Shown: positions 7,054 to 14,474 of the stretch, one piece after another
Layout: every line of letters begins with the position of its first letter
Position numbering within the stretch: the first letter of the stretch is position 1
Assembly (NCBI GenBank): GCA_002307055.1
Contig: DBTM01000075.1
Coordinates: 1 to 35,996, forward strand
Reading direction: 5' to 3'
DNA: 35,996 nucleotides
DNA from: Clostridiales bacterium UBA1316
GTDB taxonomy: Bacteria > Bacillota > Clostridia > Oscillospirales > Oscillospiraceae
Position numbers and translations under genes: made by a program
Notes under the pieces: model-generated
Databases searched by the model: none
The model's input: the letters and a program-made list of their open reading frames with translations, nothing else
Told to the model about the DNA's origin: nothing

Positions 7054-9411
7054 ATGGCTGATTTAACTGGTGTCAACGGACAAAGAGAAAATTTTAGGGT
7101 TGTAGGTAAGCCTAACCTGCCCGGCAAGCTGTCCTATGCCCTGGCAACAGGCGTCGCGAAGTTTGGTATAGACTATGTGGTTCCGGACATGCTCCATGCC
7201 AAATTCCTCCGCAGCCCTTATGCGAACGCTAAGGTTTTAAGTGTCGATACCGCAAAAGCTTGGGCTGTCACCGGCGTTGTGGACATTCTGACCTGGAACG
7301 ACGATGATATTAAAAACCTGAACAGTCATGGCGAGAGTTTTGGTACGCGCAGGCCGTGGCTTGACAATATTGCTGATCAGGAGGGCGCGGAAGTAGCCGT
7401 CATCGTTGTTGCAGAAAATGAAGATGCTTGCGAGGAAGCACTCCGCCAGCTCGATGTTAAATGGGAAATACTGCCGCATGTCATTGACATACTCGAAGCG
7501 AGAAAACCGGACGCCCCTGTTATTCGGCAGCAAAAAGAAGAAGCTCCATCTTTCGGCATGTCTGGTATGGGTGCGGTCAATCCCCCCAGAAAAGGAAACG
7601 TAACCTATTCCAATTTGGTTTCAGGAGACCTTGAAGCGGGCTTCAAGGAAGCGGATGATGTTATTGAATACGATATATATTTGCCGCCCTTTGCTTCCCG
7701 CTTTCCAAATCCCTCCGGTTCAGTCGCATGGTGGGCCGACGACCCATATCACGGAGAGGGAAAGAGCCTGCATATAGAAGGCGCTGTCCGCGAAAGACAA
7801 GCAATTAGTGCCATGTATGGCACGCCACTCGATAAAACGATCCAGGAAGGCCTATTTATGGGCGGGAAATACTGCGACTGGGGACTCCGAAAATCTCAGG
7901 AAATCACACCTCTGCTTGCAAAAAGGACGGGAAGACCTGTCCGCTGCGTCAACACGCGGGAGGAATCCTTTGATTTCATTATGAAAGAGCGCTTTATGCA
8001 CCTGAAAGTTGGCATCAAAAGCAATGGCCTTATTACCGCGATTGATGACTTTTCAATCGCTGACGGTGGTGTGGAGGGAAGCTCAAGCTTCGGCACCTCA
8101 GGCGACCAGAGCTATGGCCCATATAATACATTTAAGTGCCAGAACATCAGCCAGAGAATGGAGATTGTCGACAGCAACCGTGGGAAGATGTATGTCAGTG
8201 GCCAGCACTGCCCCTTCAACTGGGATTCCGGCACTATGGCCATCTATCTGATTGCAGAAAAACTCAATAAGGATCCAATCGATATTGCAAAGCTGAATAT
8301 GCACGGCCCGACATCGCAGGGGGATACGGAGCCTGTACCCAGCTTTGAGGCATGTCTTGAAGAAGGCAAAAAGCTTATGAATTGGAATTGGCATCGTGCC
8401 GGCACAAAAAAGCTTCCGGATGGCAGAATGCACGGAATGAGCTTTCGGTATCAGATGTGCCCGAGGCATGCGTTCTCCGGGTATGACAGTAAACTGGAGC
8501 TGCGCGATGGCGTTGTGCATATGCCGACCCAGGGGCCGCTTTTCGGTGTCTTTGCTGTCGAATGCAACGCCATGGTTGTCGCGGAAGAGCTGGGCCTGGA
8601 GTACGAGGATATCGCTATTGACTTCAATTACAGAGAAAAATTCACGCCTGTCGGCGGCGGAGCAGACGGTACAACCGCCTCCGCCTGGGTAACAAAGGAA
8701 TGCGCGAATATCCTCAAGGAAATGATTCTCAAAGCCGCCATTGAGGAAGCGGATAATCCGCGCCCATCGATGTTCAGCTTCGGAGGGCCAACGGAACCAA
8801 GTCCATTCAAAGGCTTGAAACCCGAGGAGCTTGATATGGCGGACGGAAAAGTCATCGTAAGGGCTCATCCTGACAAGGGCATACTTCTTGCTCAGGCGGT
8901 CAAGAAGAATATATTCGCGACCTACTCCGGTATGCCTCCATTAGCGCTCTGGACACTGGGTATGGGTAAAATGCTGGACACCATTAATACGGCTTATTGC
9001 GAAGTGGCAGTGGATACAGAAACTGGTGAGGTGGAAATATGCCGTTTCGGTGTTGTCGCTGATCCGGGCAAAATTATTCGTCTGACCTCCCTGGAAAGCC
9101 AGATCGACCAGGTCATGTACTTTAGTCAGGGCTGCCAGCTTATGGAGGATTTCGCCTATGACGATAGAACCGGTGTGAAGCTTAATAATAACATGATCGA
9201 TTATAAAATACCGACGATGATGGACGTGCCGCAGGTAGACCGCAAGTTCCTTGAAACGCGTTCGGGCAACGCAGCCTACGGCGCGAGCGGCATCAGCCAT
9301 TCGCTTGCCAATACGCATCTTATTATTATCGCAATTCACAACGCAACCGGTGTCTGGGTAGACCCGCCGGCGACACCCGATAAAGTCCTCAAAGCATTAG
9401 GAAAGGCATAG
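7054..9411 (+). CDS. Molybdenum hydroxylase large (Mo-pterin) subunit, divergent active site
   Basis: A 785-residue protein of the xanthine dehydrogenase/CoxL large-subunit family. It has the N-terminal a/b hammerhead (GKPNLPGKLSYALATG... LHAKFLRSPYANAKV), the Mo-binding core (LAKRTGRPVRCVNTREESF; CNAMVVAEELGLEYEDIAID; GGGADGTTASAW) and the usual C-terminal PPATPDKVLKAL. Several catalytic motifs differ. The GGGFGGK loop is replaced by MGGKYCDWG. The conserved late GEP-type loop carrying the catalytic Glu reads YGASGISHS at 742-750, with Ser748 at the aligned Glu position. The substrate cannot be named. It sits between the Fe-S and flavin subunit genes in an operon with gaps of 4 and 10 bp. 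Confidence 0.88.
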   Translation: MADLTGVNGQRENFRVVGKPNLPGKLSYALATGVAKFGIDYVVPDMLHAKFLRSPYANAKVLSVDTAKAWAVTGVVDILTWNDDDIKNLNSHGESFGTRRPWLDNIADQEGAEVAVIVVAENEDACEEALRQLDVKWEILPHVIDILEARKPDAPVIRQQKEEAPSFGMSGMGAVNPPRKGNVTYSNLVSGDLEAGFKEADDVIEYDIYLPPFASRFPNPSGSVAWWADDPYHGEGKSLHIEGAVRERQAISAMYGTPLDKTIQEGLFMGGKYCDWGLRKSQEITPLLAKRTGRPVRCVNTREESFDFIMKERFMHLKVGIKSNGLITAIDDFSIADGGVEGSSSFGTSGDQSYGPYNTFKCQNISQRMEIVDSNRGKMYVSGQHCPFNWDSGTMAIYLIAEKLNKDPIDIAKLNMHGPTSQGDTEPVPSFEACLEEGKKLMNWNWHRAGTKKLPDGRMHGMSFRYQMCPRHAFSGYDSKLELRDGVVHMPTQGPLFGVFAVECNAMVVAEELGLEYEDIAIDFNYREKFTPVGGGADGTTASAWVTKECANILKEMILKAAIEEADNPRPSMFSFGGPTEPSPFKGLKPEELDMADGKVIVRAHPDKGILLAQAVKKNIFATYSGMPPLALWTLGMGKMLDTINTAYCEVAVDTETGEVEICRFGVVADPGKIIRLTSLESQIDQVMYFSQGCQLMEDFAYDDRTGVKLNNNMIDYKIPTMMDVPQVDRKFLETRSGNAAYGASGISHSLANTHLIIIAIHNATGVWVDPPATPDKVLKALGKA

Positions 9412-9421
9412 GAGTATACAG

Positions 9422-11764
9422 ATGAAATCATTTAATCATATCAATGTGAAATCCGTTAAGGAAGCCGCTGCAGCTCTCGGCGACGGTAAATCCAGGCTCA
9501 ACGCCGGCGGTACCGATCTGATCGGCACGCTTAAGGACAATATTCTGCCAGTTCATCCGGTAACAATCGTTAACCTCAAGACTGTACCCGGCCTCGACTA
9601 CATAAAAGAAGAGGATGGCATGCTAAAAATCGGCGCACTCACGCGTCTGAGTGATATCGCTGAAAATACGGTTATTAAAGAAAAATATTTGGCTCTGGCA
9701 CAGGCAGCGCGTGCTGTTGCCACCCCGCACATCCGCGAGATGGGTACAATTGCCGGCAGCATCGCGCAGCTGCCCCGGTGCTGGTATTTCCGCAAACCTG
9801 AAAACCGTTTCCCCTGCAACCGCAAGGGCGGTAAGGAATGCTTCGCGATACTCGGCGACAACCGCTATCATTCCATCTTCGGCGGCTCTAAAACGCATGT
9901 GACGCCGTGCACGGAGGAATGCCCCGCGGGGACTGATATCCCGGCGTACTTTGCCCAGATCCGCAGCGGCAATTGGGACGAGGCGGCTCGCATCATCATG
10001 AGGGTCAACCCCATGCCGTTTGTGACAGGCCGCATCTGCGCCCATTTCTGCCAGAACGGCTGCAACCGCTGCCAAACCGATGAGAGCGTCTCAATCAGCG
10101 GTGTTGAGCGCAAATTAGGCGATTATATTTTAGAAAACAGTGGTAAGTTCTATGCGCCTCCGGTAAAGGAAACGGGTAAATCCGTTGCAATCGTCGGTGC
10201 GGGCCCTGCAGGCCTTTCGGCCGCGTTCTATCTGCGCCAAGCAGGCAACAAGGTGACGGTATACGAAACCAAGTCAGAAGCGGGCGGCATGCTCATGTAC
10301 TCGATTCCGGCTTATCGTCTCCCCAAGGACATCGTCCGTCATTTTATAAAAGCCCTCGAAGCTATGGGCATTACCTTCGTCGTGAACACAAAAATCGGCG
10401 ATACGGTCAAGCCGGAAGATCTCGAGCAGAAATACGACAGCGTCTGTTACGCAACCGGCGCGTGGAAGCGTCCGGTACTCGGTATTTCCGGTGAAGAGAT
10501 GACGATATTTGGTCTGGACTTCCTCGTTGACGTGCACAAATGGATGCAAGGTAAAATAGGCAAAGAGGTATTTGTCATGGGCGGCGGCAATGTCGCCATG
10601 GATGTCGCTATTTCGGCCAAACGCCTCGGAGCGAGTAAGGTGACCCTGGCCTGCCTCGAACCGAGAGCCCGTATGCCGGCTACTACCGAAGAGATCGCTC
10701 GGGCTGAAGAAGAGGGAATCATTGTTATGCCCTCATGGGGCTTGTCCAAGGTCGTCGAAGAAACCGGTATTGCCAAAGGGATAGAGCTCAAACGATGCGT
10801 TTCACCCTGGGATAGCACAGGCAGATTCAATCCGCGATATGATGAAAACGAAAAGATAGTTGTACAGGCTGAGAACTTCCTGATGTCTACCGGCCAGGGC
10901 GTTGATCTCTCTTTCCTGGATGATAAATATCAGGTTCAGCTGACTGCGCGCGGACTCATTGACGTCTCCAATGAGACGATGATGACCTCAAGGGACGGTA
11001 TATTCGCCGCAGGTGATGCGACGGGGCCAGGTGTTGCTATAAAAGGTATCGCCAGCGGCCATAAAGCAGCTAATGGAATTAACCGTTACCTGGGTACGGA
11101 TAATGGAATAGAAGGCACCGTGGACTTCTCTTCAAGGCCTGTCAGCTGCGATACCGAAGGAATCCATAAAAAGGTGGCTTTAAGACTGCGGGAGGTCGAA
11201 CTCAAGGATCGGCGTCTGGAAGTGGAAGATTCATTTACTCCGTCCATGCAGGAAGCCGTCGATGAGGCAAGCCGCTGCATGAACTGCGGCTGCTATGCCG
11301 TCCATCCTTCCGACGTTGCACCCGCACTGGTCGTGTTCGGCGCTAAAATTGTTACGAATAAACGGACAATCGACGTGGAGAATTTCTTTGACGCCAGGGT
11401 TCTGAGCAATACGGTTCTTTCTACCGATGAAATCATCATGGAGATACAGATACCCGCTCCCGTGGCAGGAAGTAAAAGCGTCTTTATGAAGTTTGCAGTC
11501 CGTAAAGCCATCGACTTTCCTGTCGTCAATGTCGCCGTTATGGTAGGTTCAGCAAGCCCTCGTATTTGTCTTAATGCTGTCGCATCGACTCCTTACCGTG
11601 CAACCGGTGCAGAAATGGTGATTGCCGGTAATGTAATCAATGAGGAAACTGCCGAAGCCGCCGGGTTAGCCGCTGTAAAGGGCGCAATGCCTTTTGAAGC
11701 AAACAGATATAAGGTTCAGATCGCAAAAACTCTAGTAAAACGTGCTTTACTAGCCACTCTTTAA
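9422..11764 (+). CDS. Molybdenum hydroxylase flavin subunit with an inserted GltD-like NAD(P)H oxidoreductase module
   Basis: A 780-residue nested fusion. Residues 1-155 are the first part of a CoxM/HcrB-type FAD domain (AGGTD at 28-32, GTIAGSIAQ, then a Cys-rich loop like the cluster loop of 4-hydroxybenzoyl-CoA reductase beta). Residues about 156-627 are a complete GltD-like unit: an N-terminal Cys-rich Fe-S region (CTEECPAG, CAHFCQNGCNRC), an FAD Rossmann motif GAGPAG at 259, an NAD(P) motif GGGNVAMD at 387, AGDATGPG near 530 and a closing CMNCGC at 619-624. From about 628 the FAD domain resumes (HPSDVAPALVVFGAK, NKRTIDVENFF) and ends with the CO-dehydrogenase flavoprotein C-terminal domain. 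It probably links the hydroxylase to NAD(P)H. Confidence 0.9.
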   Translation: MKSFNHINVKSVKEAAAALGDGKSRLNAGGTDLIGTLKDNILPVHPVTIVNLKTVPGLDYIKEEDGMLKIGALTRLSDIAENTVIKEKYLALAQAARAVATPHIREMGTIAGSIAQLPRCWYFRKPENRFPCNRKGGKECFAILGDNRYHSIFGGSKTHVTPCTEECPAGTDIPAYFAQIRSGNWDEAARIIMRVNPMPFVTGRICAHFCQNGCNRCQTDESVSISGVERKLGDYILENSGKFYAPPVKETGKSVAIVGAGPAGLSAAFYLRQAGNKVTVYETKSEAGGMLMYSIPAYRLPKDIVRHFIKALEAMGITFVVNTKIGDTVKPEDLEQKYDSVCYATGAWKRPVLGISGEEMTIFGLDFLVDVHKWMQGKIGKEVFVMGGGNVAMDVAISAKRLGASKVTLACLEPRARMPATTEEIARAEEEGIIVMPSWGLSKVVEETGIAKGIELKRCVSPWDSTGRFNPRYDENEKIVVQAENFLMSTGQGVDLSFLDDKYQVQLTARGLIDVSNETMMTSRDGIFAAGDATGPGVAIKGIASGHKAANGINRYLGTDNGIEGTVDFSSRPVSCDTEGIHKKVALRLREVELKDRRLEVEDSFTPSMQEAVDEASRCMNCGCYAVHPSDVAPALVVFGAKIVTNKRTIDVENFFDARVLSNTVLSTDEIIMEIQIPAPVAGSKSVFMKFAVRKAIDFPVVNVAVMVGSASPRICLNAVASTPYRATGAEMVIAGNVINEETAEAAGLAAVKGAMPFEANRYKVQIAKTLVKRALLATL

Positions 11765-11779
11765 TAAGATAAGCACGAT

Positions 11780-11827
11780 AAATCCCCCTGTTAATGAGAC
11801 AGTTGCGTCTCCTTAACAGGGGGATTT
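11780..11827 (+). terminator. Strong terminator after the hydroxylase operon
   Basis: AAATCCCCCTGTTAA (11780-11794) pairs perfectly with TTAACAGGGGGATTT (11813-11827). An inner GAGAC/GTCTC stem extends the structure. It ends 12 bp before the next operon's -35 box, insulating the two units. Confidence 0.88.
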
Positions 11828-11839
11828 ACAAAATAGTTA

Positions 11840-11867
11840 TTGACATATGCCAACAATCGCGTATAAT
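11840..11867 (+). promoter_or_regulatory. Promoter of the NifU/ORP operon overlapping operator-like site E
   Basis: TTGACA (11840-11845), a 16-bp spacer and TATAAT (11862-11867). The region 11840-11859 reads TTGACATATGCCAACAATCG, a near-perfect TTGACATATGTCAA palindrome with the motif's tail. The layout is nearly superimposable on the promoter at 21950. Confidence 0.88.
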
Positions 11868-11881
11868 TCAAGGAGTAAGTA

Positions 11882-11898
11882 GCATATGCCAATAACCG
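11882..11898 (+). promoter_or_regulatory. Operator-like site F
   Basis: GCATATGCCAATAACCG, with its core 39 bp after the core of site E. It lies about 8 bp downstream of the expected transcription start and overlaps the start codon of the 30-codon leader ORF, so binding could affect initiation or early elongation. Confidence 0.75.
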
Positions 11899-11978
11899 AA
11901 CGCGCTGTAGGTATAAGGAAAAAGTTGGCTAAATCCTTGGTGAATGGAAAAGTACTTTGGATTGAAGGCGGTGAATGA
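11886..11978 (+). CDS. 30-residue leader peptide resembling the C-terminal part of DUF134
   Basis: The ATG at 11886 follows AGGAG (11871-11875) by 10 bp. The peptide runs MPITERAVGIRKK, LAKSLVNGKV and LWIEGGE, and its TGA overlaps the nifU ATG as ATGA. The stretch RKKLAKSLVNGKVLWIEGG closely matches residues 74-92 of the DUF134 protein encoded at 5630-6106 (REKIADSL, NGK, IEGG). It is too short to fold as a helix-turn-helix. It may be a remnant of a DUF134 gene kept as a translational leader for nifU, or a functional micropeptide. Its start codon lies within operator-like site F. Confidence 0.6.
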   Translation: MPITERAVGIRKKLAKSLVNGKVLWIEGGE

Positions 11979-12385
11979 CGATATATTCCGATAAAACGAT
12001 GGAACATTTTATGTGTCCTCAAAATGCGCACAGTATGCCTGATGCTGACGCTGAAGGAAGCTACGGAGATCCCTCCTGTGGAGATTACCTGACATTTTTT
12101 ATCAAGGTTAAAGACGATGTGATTGTTGATATCAGTTATCTTGTATTCGGCTGCAGCGCATCAATAGCGACCTCCAGCATGACATCAATAATTGCAAAAG
12201 GCAAAAGCCTGGAGGAAGCTTTAAAAATCACGGAAACAGATATTATAGAGGCTTTAGACGGACTTCCCGAAAACAAGATACATTGTTCAAATCTGGGTGT
12301 AAGTGCTCTGAGAAGCGCCATTAATAATTACACTGAAGCAACAAGAATGGAGAATTCAAATGAAGATAGTAATACCAGTCGATGA
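11975..12385 (+). CDS. NifU/IscU-type Fe-S cluster scaffold
   Basis: A 136-residue protein with the IscU/NifU N-terminal fold: YSDKTMEHFMCPQNAHSM, the first ligand Cys in GDPSCGDYL (about residue 34), the second in VFGCSASIATSS (about 60) and the third in LPENKIHCSNLG (about 107). It assembles transient [2Fe-2S] or [4Fe-4S] clusters for transfer. There is no NifU C-terminal NFU domain. The acidic and polar tail after about residue 120 is extra. The start ATG overlaps the leader ORF stop, suggesting translational coupling, and the gene overlaps the next by 26 bp. It probably supplies clusters to the ATPases and ORP-type proteins of the operon. Confidence 0.92.
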   Translation: MTIYSDKTMEHFMCPQNAHSMPDADAEGSYGDPSCGDYLTFFIKVKDDVIVDISYLVFGCSASIATSSMTSIIAKGKSLEEALKITETDIIEALDGLPENKIHCSNLGVSALRSAINNYTEATRMENSNEDSNTSR

Positions 12386-12728
12386 AAACAACACGGACAC
12401 AGGTGTCTGCATTTCATTTGGCCGCACGCCCTATTTCCTGATCTATGATACTGATACGAAACAAAGCGATTTTCTTGACAACAGCGCCGCTGCCAGTCAG
12501 GGCGGAGCGGGCATCAAGGCTGCTCAGAGCCTTGTCGACAGCCAGGCTGCCGTGCTGCTGACGCCGCGCTGCGGAGAGAACGCCGCAGAAGTATTAAAGG
12601 CTGCCGATATAAAAATGTATAAGACGATAGCTGGAACTGTTAAAGATAACATCGACGCATTTCTCAGCGGTAAACTAACCTTGCTAGACGAGACACACCC
12701 CGGCTTCCATAACCACGAGGGTAAGTGA
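12360..12728 (+). CDS. NifX/NifB-domain (dinitrogenase FeMo-cofactor-type, ORP-like) protein
   Basis: A 122-residue protein of the NifX / NifB C-terminal / orange-protein fold. It opens MKIVIPVDENN, has the cluster-facing SFGRTPYFLIYD and ASQGGAGIKAAQ, continues with LLTPRCGENAAEVLKAADIKMY and TVKDNIDAFLSGKL, and ends in a His-containing tail (HPGFHNHEGK). Relatives bind or carry heterometal Fe-Mo or Mo-Cu clusters. Gene order (this, two ferredoxin-MinD ATPases, MrpORP) matches the orange-protein operons of Desulfovibrio vulgaris. It overlaps nifU at its 5' end. Which metal it binds cannot be read from the sequence. Confidence 0.9.
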   Translation: MKIVIPVDENNTDTGVCISFGRTPYFLIYDTDTKQSDFLDNSAAASQGGAGIKAAQSLVDSQAAVLLTPRCGENAAEVLKAADIKMYKTIAGTVKDNIDAFLSGKLTLLDETHPGFHNHEGK

Positions 12729-12729
12729 A

Positions 12730-13590
12730 ATGAAAATAGCTGTACTCAGCGGCAAGGGCGGCACGGGTAAAACACTGGTGTCGGTCAATCTGGCGGCAGT
12801 TGCTGAGCGTTCAGTCTATATCGATTGTGATGTTGAGGAACCGAATGGTCATTTGTTCTTTAAGCCGATAGATGTCTTTGAGGAAGAAATTACGGTAAAA
12901 ATTCCACAGGTAGAGGACAGGCTGTGTAACGGATGCCGAAAATGCGTTGATTTTTGTAAATTTAATGCACTGGCTTTTATTAAAAACAAACCGTACGTTT
13001 TTGATGCGGTTTGCCATTCCTGTGGAGGCTGTGTTCTGTTTTGTCCTGAAAAAGCGCTGACAGAGAAGGAAAAGGTTATTGGGAAGATTCAAAAAGGCGT
13101 ATCTGCCGGGGTTTCGGTCAATACAGGTATAATGAACACAGGAGAAGAATCGGGTATACCAATCATAAGGAAGCTACTCAGTGAAAGCAGTGCAGAGGAA
13201 GACCGACTGACCTTTATAGACTGTCCGCCGGGCAGTGCCTGTATCGTTATGGAAAGCATCAAGGATGTTGACTACTGTATTATGGTAGCTGAACCGACAC
13301 TGTTCGGCGTTTCCAACCTCAACATGGTCTATGAGCTGGTCAAGCTGTTCGGCAAGCCATTTGGCGCGGTCCTTAACAAGTGTTTGGATGGAGATAATCC
13401 GTCAGAAGAATTTTGTATACAAAAGGTCATTAAAATATTAGGCCGTATCCCATTTGACAATGAACTCGGAACGCTGAACTCAAATGCCGAGATTGCCGCA
13501 AGAGTAAGCAATAAATATAAAGCCGTGTTCTCTACTTTGCTTCAGGCAGTAACGAAGGAGGTAGCGCATGAAACAGCTGTTAATCCTTAG
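12730..13590 (+). CDS. MinD-superfamily ATPase with inserted 2[4Fe-4S] ferredoxin domain (copy 1)
   Basis: A 286-residue COG1149-type protein. The deviant Walker A is SGKGGTGKT at residues 8-16. YIDCDVEEPNGH follows. A ferredoxin insert has CxxCxxCxxxC at 66-76 and a second set at about 97-108. FIDCPPGSAC carries the Walker B region and VLNKC the base-recognition motif. Such proteins pair with ORP/NifX proteins and are thought to insert or transfer metal clusters with ATP. GAGGG precedes the ATG. Its last 23 bases overlap the next, paralogous gene, and the two probably form a heterodimer as in the ORP systems. Confidence 0.92.
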   Translation: MKIAVLSGKGGTGKTLVSVNLAAVAERSVYIDCDVEEPNGHLFFKPIDVFEEEITVKIPQVEDRLCNGCRKCVDFCKFNALAFIKNKPYVFDAVCHSCGGCVLFCPEKALTEKEKVIGKIQKGVSAGVSVNTGIMNTGEESGIPIIRKLLSESSAEEDRLTFIDCPPGSACIVMESIKDVDYCIMVAEPTLFGVSNLNMVYELVKLFGKPFGAVLNKCLDGDNPSEEFCIQKVIKILGRIPFDNELGTLNSNAEIAARVSNKYKAVFSTLLQAVTKEVAHETAVNP

Positions 13591-14446
13591 CGGCAAAGGC
13601 GGCACAGGGAAAACAACAATAGCCAGTGCATTTATTAAATTATCTGGCGCAAAAGCTTATGCGGATTGTGATGTTGATGCGCCCAACCTCCATTTGATAA
13701 TGGGTCAGTCAATCAAGCCGACGCAAACAGATTATTTTGGAATGCCAAAGGCGGTCATCAATCTCGAATTATGCATCCAATGCGATCGGTGCCGAGAGGC
13801 CTGTCGGTTCAAAGCAATTTCAGCTAAGCCGGTTTATAAGGTCGATTCTTTTGCCTGTGAAGGCTGCGGAGTCTGTGAAGCTATCTGTTCTAAGGGTGCC
13901 ATATCTTTAACACCTGCCGCAGCGGGAGCATTGAAGCTCTATACTGGTCAGGATGACGTCTTTTCTACAGCGGAGTTAAAAATGGGGAGCGGGACGTCAG
14001 GGAAGCTGGTTACCGAGGTTAAAAAGCAGATGAAATCGGCAGCAGGTGAAGCGGAGCTTGCCATTATTGATGGTTCTCCGGGAATCGGTTGTCCCGTGAT
14101 AGCCTCTATGAGCGGTGTTCATATGGTTTTAATCGTCACTGAACCAACCATCTCAGGTATAAGCGACTTAGAGCGTATTATCAAAACAGCCCAGACATTT
14201 CGTACAAAAACAGTGATTTGTATAAACAAATACGACATAAACCTTGAAAATTCAAATAAAATCGAGAAGTACTGCAAGCTTTCGGGTATACCCTTTGCCG
14301 GTAAGATACCTTATGATCCAGAAGCGGTAAAGGCAGTCAACAACGGTCTGACAATTGTTGATGTGGACTGTGTGTCGGGGCTTGCAGCTAAAGAAGTCTA
14401 CGATAGGACAATTGCGTTGCTATATGAAAAAAGTACCGAGAAATAA
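13568..14446 (+). CDS. MinD-superfamily ATPase with inserted 2[4Fe-4S] ferredoxin domain (copy 2)
   Basis: A 292-residue partner of the preceding ATPase. It has SGKGGTGKTT near the N-terminus, ADCDVDAPNLHL, the first cluster motif from Cys69 (CIQCDRCREAC), the second as CEGCGVCEAIC near residue 100, IIDGSPGIGCPV as Walker B and CINKYDIN as the nucleotide-base motif. AAGGAGG lies 6 bp before the ATG, inside the 3' end of copy 1, so translation is coupled. The two copies differ enough to be an old duplication. Role: cluster handling for the NifX/ORP proteins, inferred from family and gene order. Confidence 0.92.
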   Translation: MKQLLILSGKGGTGKTTIASAFIKLSGAKAYADCDVDAPNLHLIMGQSIKPTQTDYFGMPKAVINLELCIQCDRCREACRFKAISAKPVYKVDSFACEGCGVCEAICSKGAISLTPAAAGALKLYTGQDDVFSTAELKMGSGTSGKLVTEVKKQMKSAAGEAELAIIDGSPGIGCPVIASMSGVHMVLIVTEPTISGISDLERIIKTAQTFRTKTVICINKYDINLENSNKIEKYCKLSGIPFAGKIPYDPEAVKAVNNGLTIVDVDCVSGLAAKEVYDRTIALLYEKSTEK

Positions 14447-14474
14447 AAAAATTAATAACAAGGGAGCAGTTAAA

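Noticed and set aside
8098..8868. Long reverse-strand open frame (256 codons) inside the Mo-subunit gene, and similar ones at 654-1319 and 9623-10075.
   Set aside because: Each is fully antisense to a gene with clear family motifs, has no ribosome site and shows no recognisable domain. They are shadows of biased codon use.
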